From NCBI RefSeq assembly GCF_008831285.2, contig NC_045143.1, positions 965,503 to 1,029,502 of the forward strand: a stretch of DNA of 64,000 bases, read 5' to 3'. Of the stretch, positions 1-21,908 are shown in pieces. The stretch comes from Nymphaea colorata. Lineage: Eukaryota > Streptophyta > Magnoliopsida > Nymphaeales > Nymphaeaceae. The notes under the pieces were generated by a model. That model was given only the letters and a program-made list of their open reading frames with translations, did not search any database and had not been told where the DNA came from. Positions within the stretch are counted from its first letter, which is position 1; the number at the start of each line of letters is the position of its first letter. The translations under genes and the position numbers were made by a program.

Positions 1-3000
1 GGACTCAGAAAATGGATCACAGACGGCCCTCAGCAAACCCTAAAAAATAGGCCCTTTTCTTCATCCTCTATTTTTCCGCTGTTTTCATCGATTTTCTCAC
101 CTGGGGTCCAACTTCTTTTCATACCAACTCAGAAACGGGGCTTAAACTTTTTAAAAATTATTATCAGCGAGCAACCTTTTGCCAATAAAATAACTGCTAA
201 ATAGGGTCTCATCTTGATAATATTTTTCAACTTCGTTAAAGGACAAGGTAAAAATTAAAAAAAAAACTTTTGTAAAATTCTTCCTTTTCACCTCCTAAAT
301 GTCTTTCTTTAAATTTGAGTTCGAACTAGATTTTTAATAAGATATTAAATTTTTTTCACATCTAATGAAAATGTTTTCAAGATCGTTCGGTCCAGATATC
401 TTGTTCAAATCAAATATATTGACATTCCTACTTCTTTCTCTCTTACAAATTGAAGATTTGGATAAATCATTGTGAACAATTTAAGCGAACATGTAATCAA
501 AGCAAGAGGTCTGACAAAAATTAGACACTAAGAGAGTGATTTTGGGGTATCAATGAAAACATGGTTCTGTCATTGTTAATTAGCTTCTGATTCCAATGTT
601 AATTTAATTCTGCCTCCTTTTTTTCTTTAAAAAATCTAATCTAACAATTTTTTAACAAAACTACTAATGCATTCTCTGGTTATAAAAAGTATAAAGGTGG
701 TCCCATCATGTTGTATAACATTTATACTATTCCTTGCCACAATAAACAAAAAAAAAAAAAAACAGCATCAGGAAGTTTTCTAAAATACTAATAAAGCAAG
801 GGTCAATTTGTTTCCAGTTTTCTAAAATACTGAAAGTAGGAGAATACTTGAAAGTCTGTCTGTAAAAAGTAACACTCTTTTCCTTATATGTAGAATAAAC
901 AACTACTTTCCCTCTTTGAAATGACCAATTACCAATGTGGCGCAGATGCCTCATTATAAAATCTCAAAAGAACCAAAACTAACACACCTTGACTTATTCC
1001 CAAAGAAAAACATGAGAATTATGCCAGCAGAAGTAAACTATGATTTCCATTCAAATTCATAAAATGTGAGGCTTGTTTTTAAAAATTATGTTGTGGTAAA
1101 GAGGGAGACCTGGGTATTATAGCATTTCACCTAAGAGTGGAACACTACAATAAATAACATTTAATTTATGGTAAACTACTAAAATGGAGTCCCATTTTTT
1201 ATTTTTTCAACATCAACTGTAGCTCAAAAGAGCTACATCAGTTGATGTGACAACTGAGAATGAAAATTTTTTTGGAAGTACCTTTGTTTATAGGCATAAT
1301 TTCAGAAATGAGGCTCATATTCTGAAAGCTTTTCATTCCACAACTTTAACTTTAAGAAGGCCGAAGTCGACATGTTCCGTTTAAGAGGAGAGAGCGTGAA
1401 AGTTTGCAGGCCTTCCTTCTACGAATCCATTTTAAAGTTTGTTTTTCTTATGAAATGTCAAATTTTTTTTACTCACATACTTTTTAAAATTACAATTTGC
1501 TTGATTTTTCGAGAAAGAAAGAGGGGAAAAGCTATTTATGTCTTCCATTTAATAGGTATGTTTAAAGAAGCGAAATAAAATAAGCCGGTATTTGACAACT
1601 ATACGGAATGTATGATCTTCATGAAAAAATTCATTAATTTTGAGGTCCCTTTGAGAGGTTATTTGTTTTATTACTTACGGCGTTTTATGAGCGGCGCTAC
1701 CGTTTCTTAAATGAACGGTGGCGATTTCAAGACAGCAACGATAAAAGGTGAAGATCCCGACAATCTTACGCGGGTGTAAAAAGTGGGTCTGAGTGAGTTT
1801 GAACCGCTATGTTGGATTGAATCCATGACACACGATTCGATTCGTCTATCCGTGCTGGTTTTAATGGACCTTGGATCTGGATCCATCTCTTCATTCATAT
1901 TTGTTTGTGATTATTGGTTCTTTGTAGGTTTTAAAGTTTCAATTACATTTATTTTTTTTCTAGTTTTTTAGTTCTTAATAATGAAAAAATTTAGATTCGA
2001 TTCACTTTTTATTTTAATAACAGTGATTGATATCTAGCGTTCTTCAATCCACTCCCTTTAGAGCGACGCCGTTTGGCTACAAAGTAATTTATTTATAAGT
2101 CGAGCAAATACAGTTCGCTTTTACTTGTTTTTCAAATATTATAAGATTTATGTATTTTTCAAATAGTTTTTACGTATTTTTCTAAAAAATGATTTATTTA
2201 ATAAATTTTGGAGGAACCCACTTTTTACAATACTTGTTCAATGCAAACGAAATTATGAAATGACATAAAAAATGAGCCATGGAATATGGTAGCCACAATT
2301 AAAATGGCAAAATACAATGAATTTATAATGAAAGTCGCAAGAGGAGCCGAACAGGTTATTTAATGAGTTTTTCCGGTGGATGCTACCAGCCACCTGACAA
2401 CAAGTGGTATCCGCTGTGAAAAGAATCTCTTTATTTGATTGAACCCTATAAAATAAAAACCCGGCATTTCGAAGGCTTTTTTTAATATTATTTTTTAAAA
2501 AAGATTTTTTTCGACATTTTTTTACTTAATTTTACTTATATTAAAATTTGAAAGGGATCTTCAAAGCTTATTATAAAAATGTTGCTAAATAATTGGTTAT
2601 TATAATTTTTAATTTCTTTTTTTTTTTTTGAGTTAAAACCAAAACTGTTAACCAAAAACCCTAAGTTGGTGTGAGAGTAGGTTGAATTGTTCAACCAACT
2701 TATGGTCCGTTCCCGTTTGCACTGTCCATCCAGGTTGCCCAACTTAGGCAAAATTATAAATATCTGTACTCTTTCAAGTAAACAACGAATCGAAATATAT
2801 AATTCCGGTTCCTTTACAAGTCAGTCCAGGCTGAGAGTTTAATGTTCTCCAGTTAGGTCCATCAATGAAATAAATGTATCTCTTTAGCCTTCCTCATCTT
2901 TCCAGTGAAAAGGCAATAAAGTGAGGCCTATTTAATCTCTTTATGAAAAAGAAAGGGTAGAAAATTTGGACACTCTTAACTCAAACTTAGCATATATCTG

Positions 3001-3610
3001 ACGGTTTCCTTTTCCAAATTCATATGTTTAGGGGCAACATGGAATTATACTTCAAGGTTAATTATACACTTTTTCAAGCTCACAATTCTTTTTGCATGGC
3101 CTTAAAATAAATTGGAACTTAGAAGCAAATTCATCATGGCGAATTTCCTACAATCAACCTTCATAATCTTTTTCAACAAAAATGATTTTTTTTTTCAAAG
3201 AAGAAAAAGACTGATGAAAACTGACGAAATTAGAAATAATTTCCACAATTACGCTATGTTTTCTGAAATAAGAATATGGTGCTCTTATACTATCTATTAT
3301 AATAATATGTATCTAATAATATAATGTAAATGCCCTTTTATCACATGGGCGCATAAAGCCACAACAACTCTATATTGGCTGGTATCTTTAGTTATTTATT
3401 GTAGCCAAATAAAGGACGACGCATTAGCCCTTTGCGGGACCAGAAATGAGACCAAATAAACGAACTCGTATTCGCAACTAGGTCTAAAATTTGCTTATTT
3501 ATATTTTATATATTGATGGCTCCGTAGCCATATGGGAGATACGTGGGGTTTCTAGGGGCACATGCCCTACGAAGCTTATCATCTAAATAATAAATCCTTC
3601 ATATCATCGG
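1..3610. other. AT-rich intergenic region, no gene seen
   Basis: Long AT-rich stretch. All open frames are short, low-complexity and lack recognisable domains or splice-linked partners. The only structured item is a short hairpin near 1211-1247, listed separately. A stretch around 1783-1900 carries several GATC and GATTCGATTC-like words, but no element ends could be defined. Confidence 0.6.
1211..1247. repeat. Imperfect hairpin (15 paired bases)
   Basis: CATCAACTG followed by TAGCTC, a four-base AAAA loop, then GAGCTA and CAGTTGATG, with a three-base bulge on the right arm. Such a compact hairpin is common in the middle of MITEs, but no outer terminal repeats or target-site duplications were found here. 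Confidence 0.5.
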
Positions 3611-3951
3611 CGAACGTCTGATTCACGAGACATTCTTCACCGGAGGTGAAGATGTCTGTCGTTTGCTTCTTCCTTTCAGGTTCTTGACAGTGAAGAGGGC
3701 TTTCCGCCTGAAAAAGGTAGGGAGAAAAATGGAACCTAAGAAAAAGGTTTTTCTTATCGTGGAGAAAGTTGTCGAGGATATTATTATCTCAAACAACTTC
3801 CCCAGGCCATCAAACATGCCCTTGGAATGGACATACCTAGTTCCCCAAACATCAGGATGTTCCCCAAGCATCATATTAGATCAAGTTAGAAGAACAAAAA
3901 AGAACTACTCTTATTGATCAAAGAAGATTACAGCATATGTAGAACTAACTA

Positions 3952-4164
3952 CTACTTGTTGATTCCACCCTTCTTTTGGAACTCGCTGCAGGAAGGAGCC
4001 GAGCTGACGTGAGGGCTGGCCGCCGCGTCGACCGGCTTGCTCGAGCCCGGGTTCGGGGTCTCGCCTAGGACAGAGGGGGGTGGCTCGAACCCGGCGAGGT
4101 TGTCAGGGAAGGTGAACACCGTCTGTGACGGCTTTCTTTGGTGGCGTTGGTGCCTATCCGCCAT
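3952..4164 (-). CDS. Small protein of unknown function (70 aa)
   Basis: Single-exon frame of 70 codons plus stop. It begins MADRHQRHQRKPSQTVFTFP, continues into a Pro/Ser-rich middle (FEPPPSVLGETPNPGSSKP) and ends in a Lys-rich tail. I do not recognise the family; no signal peptide or membrane segment is visible. Three things suggest it is real: the segment is clearly more GC-rich than its surroundings, a good TATA box (CTATATAAAG) lies about 60 bases upstream of the ATG, and an AATAAG-like word follows the stop by roughly 30-40 bases. The frame could instead belong to a larger gene with an unseen exon, or be chance. Subcellular site and role cannot be inferred. Confidence 0.5.
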   Translation of the reverse strand: MADRHQRHQRKPSQTVFTFPDNLAGFEPPPSVLGETPNPGSSKPVDAAASPHVSSAPSCSEFQKKGGINK

Positions 4165-4222
4165 CCCTCCTTCCTTACGTCCTCACAAAGGAAATTACTA
4201 CCACATGGAGATGCATGAGGGC

Positions 4223-4232
4223 CTTTATATAG
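4223..4232 (-). promoter_or_regulatory. TATA box of the small 70-aa gene
   Basis: Minus-strand CTATATAAAG, about 60 bases upstream of the ATG at 4164. This places a transcription start near 4200 and a short leader of about 35 bases. It is the main argument that the small frame is expressed. Confidence 0.5.
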
Positions 4233-4239
4233 GGCCGGT

Positions 4240-7252
<3,013 letters not shown>

Positions 7253-7503
7253 GGAAACACAATTTTTTTTTTATTTAAGGGTGAGCGGTTCATTGCCACC
7301 GCCCCTAAGAGAGACCTTCGGCCCCCCCTCTGTGCCCGCCCCCTAGGGTTTTCACAGAGCTACGTCGGGTCCTTTTACGGGTCAGAAAGTGGCGCGCGCT
7401 GGGACGTGACAGTGGTCGCTCCAAGGACTCGAACCAAGCCGTTAGAAGAGCAATACCACCTTGTCGCCCAGTGCACTACCACCCCTTGAGGTGGGAAACA
7501 CAA
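7253..7503 (-). mobile_element. tRNA-derived SINE with target-site duplication
   Basis: Read on the minus strand, the element starts near 7493. It has an A-box-like TGGTAGTGCACTGGG (7467-7481) and a perfect tRNA B box, GGTTCGAGTCC (7425-7435), then a GC-rich body. It ends in an A-rich tail (the T run at 7263-7272 on the plus strand). Exact 10-bp flanking repeats GGAAACACAA lie at 7253-7262 and 7494-7503. Promoter spacing, tail and duplication together are diagnostic of an LTR-independent, LINE-mobilised SINE. The exact duplication and intact B box suggest a fairly recent insertion. The SINE family is not identified. Confidence 0.85.
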
Positions 7504-8100
7504 ACTTATTCATACGAAAAGTGGTCATTTAATCCGTGCTACCCAGTTATACACATGAATAATGTTGTTCCTTCTCGAGGTGAAACAATATCGAGAAGGT
7601 GTTCAGTACACAAGGTGAAATTTATCCAGGTAAAATATTTTCTTGCTTTCAAGGGCGTCCAACCAAAAAGCAGTTTTGTGGTTTACTCATTCACTCAACT
7701 CAGCTTTTATTGCGTTTATAATTCAGTTTTTTTGCCATTCAAACAAAAATCATTTTTTTAAAAAACAAAACATGGCTTTTGCCTTGTCATCCAAATAGCC
7801 AATTTAGAAATTGATTAAAAAATTAGAAAACCACAAAAAGTTGCTATTTAACACTGCCTCGTAAGCATCTGCCCAATCCCAGATTGCCCATCAAAAGATA
7901 AGCAAGTAGGGCTAGCAGAGGGGCTGTGGGTGACGAGCTCGGGTTCGATCTAAACCTGACCGGGTGCACCAACTTGAGCCAACACCGAAGACCGAGCCCA
8001 GCTGAGTCTAGCCTGTCTGGCTGCGCTTACCCACTTCACTCCTCCCCTAATAATGTTGGAAGCGTAGAGCGTCGAACAGGATCCGCGGCGGTGAGAGAGC
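7504..8100. other. Promoter and leader region of the RRM gene; hAT-like GC-rich patch
   Basis: Upstream flank of the RRM gene. Around 7919-8040 the sequence becomes GC-rich with GACGAGCTCGGGTTCGATC, a style typical of degenerate hAT-like repeats, though no ends could be fixed. No TATA box was convincing. Confidence 0.35.
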
Positions 8101-8146
8101 GGCGGAGCGGACATCGTCGGGGGTGCTGGCTTCCTCGCTTCTCCAA

Positions 8147-11100
8147 ATGGCTTTCTCCGCCTCCCTCCGCAGAGTCCTCTGCAGATCGTCGTCATCTTCC
8201 ACTCCTCTCACGTTCGCCCCACTCTCTTCTCCCGTTCGCTTTAACTCGTCTCTGGTCTCTAAGACGAAGCTCTTCGTTAGCGGTAATAGTCTCTTCTCCT
8301 TATGGACACCCCTATAACATCTCCTAGCCTTCCGTCTTTCCCTTAGGTAGTCCATGGTTTTTGTTGATCTCTTTGTTATTTGTCCAATTTGACGCAGAAA
8401 GTTGCAAACTTGTTTACTATGAGCAAGACAGCTTAGATTTCAATCTACTCCCCCCTTCGTATGGTTCCGGCACGCCGGATAACTACAACTTTTTGGTTTA
8501 TTTGCCATTTTAATTGAACTGAAAATAGTGCTGTGTAGTCGAGTTAGGTCATGATGATACGGATGGTTAAAAGTGGGTTGTGCTAGGATTCATGGTGGCA
8601 TGATCTGTACCTTATGACATGATAGTTTATGTGTGAATTCCATGGTATTCTTTGTCGGCGTGCTTCATTAGTTTGTTTTTGACTATTCATGTTTTTCATA
8701 TTGGGATGTTGGGTAGGTGGTTGTCTTCTAAAGATTTATTTCACCCAGGAGCCCACCTGGTAATTAGTGGGTCGTGGCATTGTTGGCTGATTTTGAGGAG
8801 TGTTTTGTAAACCTAGAGCGTGGTCTTTGTTTATGATATAAAGGAACCTTTCCAGAGTCCAGGCCTATAGGCTATTACACCAGTTGCGCAGGTGAACTAG
8901 AGAAAGTATAATTCTTGGCCTGATATGCATGTTTAGCTTACATGTCAGTTCACAAGTACCAAAACCGAAGGTGGAAAATATTTACTGGAACAGAGGCTTG
9001 TGTAAATGCTCTTGTATAAGTTTGTGTAGGCAGTGTATCCCCTTTCCAGCGTTTAGTTTGCAGAGGAGAGCATATGTTATAGGAAAGGGATCTTACTGGC
9101 GTGTATCCCCTGTCCAACACTCAGTTTATATAGGAGAGTATATGTTACAGGAAAGAGATCTTACTAGTGGAAGGCACCAGTTGCTTCCTGTTCCTGCCAA
9201 TGCTTGTAGGCTACTTTTGCTCTAGCCAATTGACCATCTGGCTGATAGAAATCTAAACGACTGCTCATGGAAAGTTACCGTGGGGCCTGGGAGTAGTAAC
9301 CATGCCAAGTCAGTTGTGAGGAACAGTTTTGACTGGGTTGATGATTCATAGGCCTTGGTTTTGTCCTGTTGCCATCCTGTGTTTCTCAGGAGAAAGGTGA
9401 ATTGGAACAGGAATAGCTAACGACTGTAACTAAGAAGATTGAAAGAGAGATCTATTAGCAGGATTGTGCATGTGGCCCCAATAGATGCCTCAAATAGTCG
9501 AAGAGCTTATGGGATATGAGGAATCAGGTTGTTGGAAGAGTTTGGGATGAGGTTGGAAGTTAATAGAAGAGAAAATGGTGTGGAGGGTGGTAAATTGTAG
9601 GAAAGTTGAGCACCAGGTTGATAAATGGGGTGATGAAATATTGTTGTCCAAGTTAACAGGAACAGAATATGACATTGTTCAGGAAATTTAAGCTTACGCT
9701 CATAACAGGTATAGGGGTTCAATGATTTTAGTCAATAAGGGAGTTGAAGATCTTTGCCGAATATCCTTTACTAATTAGCCTAATGAAGTACGTTGCGTCC
9801 ACCGAGGTTAAGAAGTGGAAGCCTAAGGAATATTTAGAAACCACAAGAACGAGAGGGGTGAGGTATAGATGGAGGGCTGTGAATGAAGGTGGTGTGCCAC
9901 CTAGAGTGGCTTGGTTCTTATATGTGGCTTATGGTAACAAATAGCTGACAATGTATTGATTGAAAAAGGTGAAAGTTTGCCTTGCTAACAGATGACTGTT
10001 TTGTAAGCAAGTGGAGGAATCTATGGCCACATTTTGATTAGATGTAGTGTTGCAGTAAGGTACGACACTGAGTGATTAAGAGAATTGGAAAATATAGAAT
10101 TCCCTGACAGACACAGTATGTTAAAAAAGAATGGAAACATTGATTCCAGGTTAAGTTTCATTAAACTTGGATGGGCAGATGCTGGAAAGTAGTGTTTGCG
10201 GTTGTATGTTGGAAGCTTTTAGGGGTGAGGAACATGCTATTCCATGACAGATGGAAGGATAACAAAATTCAATCTCTTAGCAAGACAGTATGGAAAGCTG
10301 TAAAAAAGTCTTCTTATTTCTCAATAGGAAGGAGGGTAAGGAGGATTTGTAAAGTTGTGGATTTCTTTCTACTTGGTCTGCAGACTCTGCACCGAGCAGG
10401 AAGAAACAAGGGATACATTAGATATGATTCAGATAGTGAATGTTGTAGTGGCCCAGTGGGCAAAGTCGGATTGGTCGTTGCTGTTGTGATGCTGGCTGCC
10501 GGGGAATAAGGCTACAAACTATTGGGTGGCTAGCAATGGTGACGATGAGGCAGAGGTGGCTATGCTTGCATGTGGTGTTGGCTGGAGGGTTGGTAGTCAG
10601 GCCCCTATTATGATGCTAACAAACAATGATGGGTGGAAAAGAAGATTAAAGGGCTGTCTAGAAGCTAGGGGATTGTGGAAGGGGAGACAGAAGGATGTAG
10701 ATCAGTGAAGCACTTTCCTGCTGATTTCTAATATGAAAGTTCTGGTAGATGTTGTAAAATGAGGGGAGGGGGGGGGGGGGGTTCACTGTTGCTTCTTCAT
10801 TTGTCTGTGAGATGGCCGTGTTGGATGCCATCTGTTTTGGCTTCTTACTGTTCTGGTTTCTTATTGTTTTGATGCTCTGCATCCTTATTTCTTGCTGTAC
10901 ATAGATATTTTTGTGCAATAAAGGGTTGGGAACCTATTTCCTTGCATCCATTTCATTGGAACTAACAACTGGGATCCAAAGCTTTGATCTCCTTGAGTTA
11001 CATCATTTGATTCTCGAGAGCTGAGGCACATGTTATTCTGACAACAGAAAGTAAGTACATTATTGGTATTTCAAGCATTATTAACATGTCCAAATTATTG

Positions 11101-12604
11101 CGTAGAAGAACCACATATGCCTGGCTAGGTGGTTAGCTGCTAGGTATAATTTCTTGCATACAAGGATTTCATGCACCTGCTAGTAGTTAGCTGAGCCTCC
11201 AACTTGGAAGTAGTATAAAATTCGGTCTGAAGTAGCACGTTATCTATCATAAGTCTGAAGCTATGGAAGACCTAAAGATGGGGTACATGGATTTTTATGT
11301 TGAGAGGCAACCAAAACTAGACACGGTAAAGCTAATCTATTTTCAAAACGCAATTAAAGAGCAGCCCACAACAAGAAAAATTGTTATATGGGTTAACATA
11401 CGTTTTTGCCTTTGGATCATAAGCGAGATGGAATTGTTCTTCATTTGATGGTCAACTTGAAACTGGCGTTCTCATTCCTGTTGTCTGGTACAAATATGTT
11501 AAAACAGATGGAATGTATTTAGAGGTACATCTCCTAGGGCAGCAACTTTTGTTTTTCAATTTTCCTTTCTTATCATGGATGTTTAAATTTTTTTTCACCT
11601 TAATTACCTGTGATCTCATGAGAAAGGAAGCTTTGTGAAAATAGTCACAACTTTTTTCAGATACTTGACAAGCAGTGCAAAGATTTCTCTTGATGGTTGA
11701 TATTGAACAGTTCAGTGAAGCAGTCGATAAAGGAGTACATGAGCATGTCTTCAATACTACAGCCTAATTACCATTATTCAATTGAATTCCTGTATTTATC
11801 AAATGGTCTTTTCATGAAATAATTCATGTTTTTGATTAATGGTCATTCAGGTGATCTTAGGGCCAAGATTGTCTTGAGACAGATACGAAACTTGGCATTG
11901 AGAAGTTGTTCAGTCCCTTGCAAGGGGCTGATTGGCTTGCAGTTTTGTCATAATTTTGTTGACATATTGGGATGCATTTTTCATAGTTAGGAAATTAGAA
12001 TCTTTAGATGCTGATCTGTCTGTTATCTCTGCATTTGATTGTATAACAGTTGCCGCATCTCTTTACCGTCGTTTCCCTTCAGATCTTATCTCCTTCATTT
12101 CAGTTTTAGTGCTTTCCGTGGTCCTTGCATGTCCAGAAATGGATCAGTATCGTTAATTTGCTAACTTGATGGTTGTTGGAATCTTTTCTGCAGGCCTTTC
12201 AAGATTAACAACAGATGAAAAGCTAAGAGAGGCCTTCTCTCCCTTTGGTCAACTTCTTGAAGGTATGCTTGTTCTTTCCTTTTTTTTTTTTTGGCCTTGT
12301 GGATTACCTCTCATATGACTTACAGGCCCTGAAACTTGATGGTTTTATTTGCAAACTAACGATGGCAGCAAAAGTCATTACTGATAGAGCTTCAGGAAGG
12401 TCCAAAGGTTTTGGTTTTGTGAGATATGCAACGGAAGAGGAAGCCACCAATGCACGTGAGGGTATGAATGCAAAATTTTTGGATGGTTGGGTTATTTTTG
12501 TCGATCCAGCTAAGCCTCGGGAGCCAAGACCACCACCACCTCCAGAGCCCAATCCTTCTGAAGCAGGTTTCAGGATAAATAAAACCATTGGGTGGTGTGG
12601 TTGA
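8147..12604 (+). CDS. Organelle-targeted small RRM RNA-binding protein (146 aa, 3 exons)
   Basis: Exons 8147-8282, 12194-12262 and 12369-12604 join in frame (441 nt) with GT-AG introns of 3,911 and 106 nt. Residues 1-40 are Ser/Arg-rich with almost no acidic residues, typical of a mitochondrial or plastid presequence. One RRM follows, with RNP2 LFVSGL (about 42-47) and RNP1 KGFGFVRY (81-88). The tail is Pro-rich (PREPRPPPPPEPNPSEAG) and ends NKTIGWCG. The size and layout match plant organelle single-RRM proteins of the ORRM/SRBP type, which bind organelle transcripts and in some cases aid C-to-U editing; which member this is cannot be told. The ATG at 8147 is the first in frame in a GC-rich leader. 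The very long first intron contains a decayed LINE. Confidence 0.9.
9036..9180. repeat. Two-copy tandem repeat (~67-bp unit) in RRM intron 1
   Basis: Two diverged copies of a unit running from GTGTATCCCCT to GATCTTACT, starting near 9034 and 9101. They lie inside the first intron of the RRM gene. Confidence 0.75.
9340..10290 (+). mobile_element. Decayed LINE ORF2 3' part (reverse-transcriptase tail, zf-RVT-like)
   Basis: Plus-strand translation gives VPPRVAWFLYVAYGNK near 9888-9941, then LIEKGESLPC, GHILIRCSVA, and finally GRCWKVVFAVVCWKLLGVRN near 10170-10230. This order matches the C-terminal zinc-finger and tail of plant L1-type ORF2 proteins. The frame is interrupted by several stops and shifts, so the copy is dead and old. 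It sits inside intron 1 of the RRM gene in the sense direction and helps explain the intron's length. No target-site duplication was found; a G-run near 10762 and an AATAAA near 10918 lie downstream. Confidence 0.65.
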
Positions 12605-14560
12605 ACACCAGAAAACAAAGACTTACAGTGTAAGAATGATTTAAAATGTTTCTATTTTATCTAAATCTTCATATCCTTGGAACAAAAACACGGCCAAGCT
12701 TGTTCACTACTCCTGTTATTATTTTGTTAGAAGTTTAGTTACTCATGAACCATAATTTGTGCTTGAAAATCAGCACCAGCTAAGAAGGGGATATATAGTG
12801 AGGGGGGCATTGTATGGAAGTTAAGAGAACAAAGGGTTTAACTCGGCAATTTTTTACTCTACCACCTTTTCGTGTTTGTTTCATTTGATTTTGCTCGTTC
12901 CTTGGAAGGGTATTAACAAATGGAGGAGATTATAGTGATAAGAGGTTTATTTTATTTTAGAGAATAACAAATCAACTGCTTACAGCGACGTGCTTCTATT
13001 AGGCGAGTCGGAATGAGGTGCTATGTAATCAAACAAGTATCATGTAATTATACCAAATATGTATGATTACTATTAATCTTTGATCTTCATGGACGAGACT
13101 AGTAGTCCAAATGATTTGAACTACTTTCGTGATGGAGTACCATTGATCTGCTGTTTATCCTTGTAGAAGCTTATTTACAAATTCAATCATGGTGATCCCC
13201 TAGCTGGCTTTTAGGCCTTGAAATATGAAGGTTATATCTATACGAGTAGAGTTTCAGAAGTAAAAAAATAAATTTGAAAAATTCAGTTGTAAATTTTGCT
13301 ATTGCATTGCTTCAAGTCAGTGGCAGGGCCACACATAGGCTGGTATCGGCTGTTGCCCCTCGATGCTTCTTTATTTTCATGGTAACATATTTGAATATTT
13401 GCTCTCTTATATAGTTATATATATATATATGAGTGTTCCTTTGAATATGGAAATCTGAGTGCCCCTCCAAAAAAGTTTTCTACCTATGTCACGGATTCAA
13501 ATCTAGGTTATTGTTAATTTGTTTTTTCCACTTTTGATAAACCCCACAATGCTTCTTTACTATGTTTAATGGCCTTGACATGCATAAGTATTGACCTCTG
13601 AACTTTCTTCAATTGAAAGGTCTACCACGAACCCTATGTGCTTTCTTATGTTATGTCCTTTTTTTTTTTTGTCAAATCAACGGGATTTTATATAAGAGTT
13701 TTATATTGTTCGGAAGGCGAGTGAAGCTACAAGAGGTCTCCTGCTATTCGTATTTTCTGCAGGCCTTTCAAGATTAATCAAAGCTAATGAGAAATGCCAC
13801 CCTCAGATCCAACCCTGAACTCCTATCTGAGCACATGTAGTTGAATTTGGATACTTGAAGCCTTCTACTGAATAAAAAAGTGGCAAATAACATATTTTTT
13901 AGGTAAACAGAAGGAGCATTTCATCCTACCTTTCATCAAGTAGGATAACAGGGCCTGCTGATGCAGATTAGATTAAATCTGTAATAGTTTAAACTTTTTT
14001 ACTACAAAAAGTAAAACAAAAAATATTTACTATAAATTCAATTTAATTGTAAAAGTTGAGGCCCAAAATTGATTCCCGGTGTCTAATATGTCAAATCCCA
14101 ACTAACGGTTAAGGCCGGTTCTGATTCGTTAACAAAAGTAATGGAACAGAAACACCACTAGTGAGATACTTGAGCTTATAAACTTTTGAACGACACAAGC
14201 TAATATTGATCATCAAAACAAAATTCTAATGTAAAATGTTGAGTGTGTTTCATTTCTCAGTCAAATTTCGAATCAGCCTTAGAGATCTTGAAATAAGAAA
14301 AAAGATGATTTCGTTCTCTCATCAGATCGCCAATTCAATCCCAATTACAAATAATTTGAGATTTAAAAGTTTTTTTTTAAGTTTTCTTTTAGATTATTAA
14401 ATCAAAACCGAGCCGGTTCGTTCATGCGGGGTGAACGTGTTTGAAGGGATTGTTGTCGTGGAGCGGTCTTCCCTCCTCACCGGGTCCCGCCAAAGCACGA
14501 AAGCCGATCGAAAAACTGGAGGGAATAAAAAAGTATAGTGAGGGAACAGCCACTCTCTCC
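12605..14560. other. Spacer between RRM and ArgJ genes
   Basis: 3' flank of the RRM gene and upstream flank of ArgJ. No further gene seen. It contains a short exact echo of the RRM gene's exon-2 boundary at 13754-13778, listed separately, and a (TA) run near 13418-13430. Just before ArgJ the sequence becomes CT-rich. Confidence 0.55.
13754..13778 (+). repeat. Echo of the RRM intron 1/exon 2 junction
   Basis: A 25-base run identical to the end of intron 1 plus the start of exon 2 (12184-12208 region) recurs here, 1.1 kb downstream of the RRM stop codon. The match includes the polypyrimidine, the CAG acceptor and GCCTTTCAAGATTAA, then diverges. It is probably a small filler duplication. It could act as a cryptic acceptor, but no downstream reading frame supports that. 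Confidence 0.7.
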
Positions 14561-14609
14561 CTCCCTTGTCCGGCCCACCTCCATCCTCCGGCTTCTCTCT
14601 CTCTCTCTG

Positions 14610-21401
<6,792 letters not shown>

Positions 21402-21900
21402 AGGTCATTGTTGAGGAGGAACTATGAAGGAGATTTTCACACGAGATTGTGAATCACATGAATTATGAGAGGAAAAGCGTTAAAAAGTCGAGCTTCTCTC
21501 AGTTCTTTCCCTCGGATGTCTACTATTGTTTTGCCTGTAGATTTTGAGTTACCGGCGGGTTAGGCAGCTCAATAATGAGGAATAAGTGTAAAAAAAGATG
21601 GCAAACGGGACGACCATTGCACCGTAACGTTTACTCTTCCTCTCTCCCTCTCTTCTGATGCGACATGTTGATTTCGAAAGCAGACGCTACGGCGTCAAAG
21701 TTGGCGATCAAATTGTTCTTTCCTTGTGATGTCAGCCAAATGGTGTTCTCGAGTTACGATACGCTGGTAATATCATTCAGTTGAAAATTTTCATTTGGTC
21801 TTTCTGTCAGATGCTTTCCCTTGAAATTCCGCTTTTCTCCGCCCGCAACCCACCTGGTGAAACGAAGAATCGGAAGTTATCTCAAAAGCGGTGCTGCTTG
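21402..21900. other. ArgJ 3' flank
   Basis: Untranslated and intergenic sequence after the ArgJ stop, ending at the hAT element. No other gene seen. Confidence 0.5.
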
Positions 21901-21908
21901 GCCTGAAT

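Noticed and set aside
8047-8355. Minus-strand frame over RRM exon 1
   Set aside because: Shadow of the plus-strand presequence exon, which joins in frame to an RRM.
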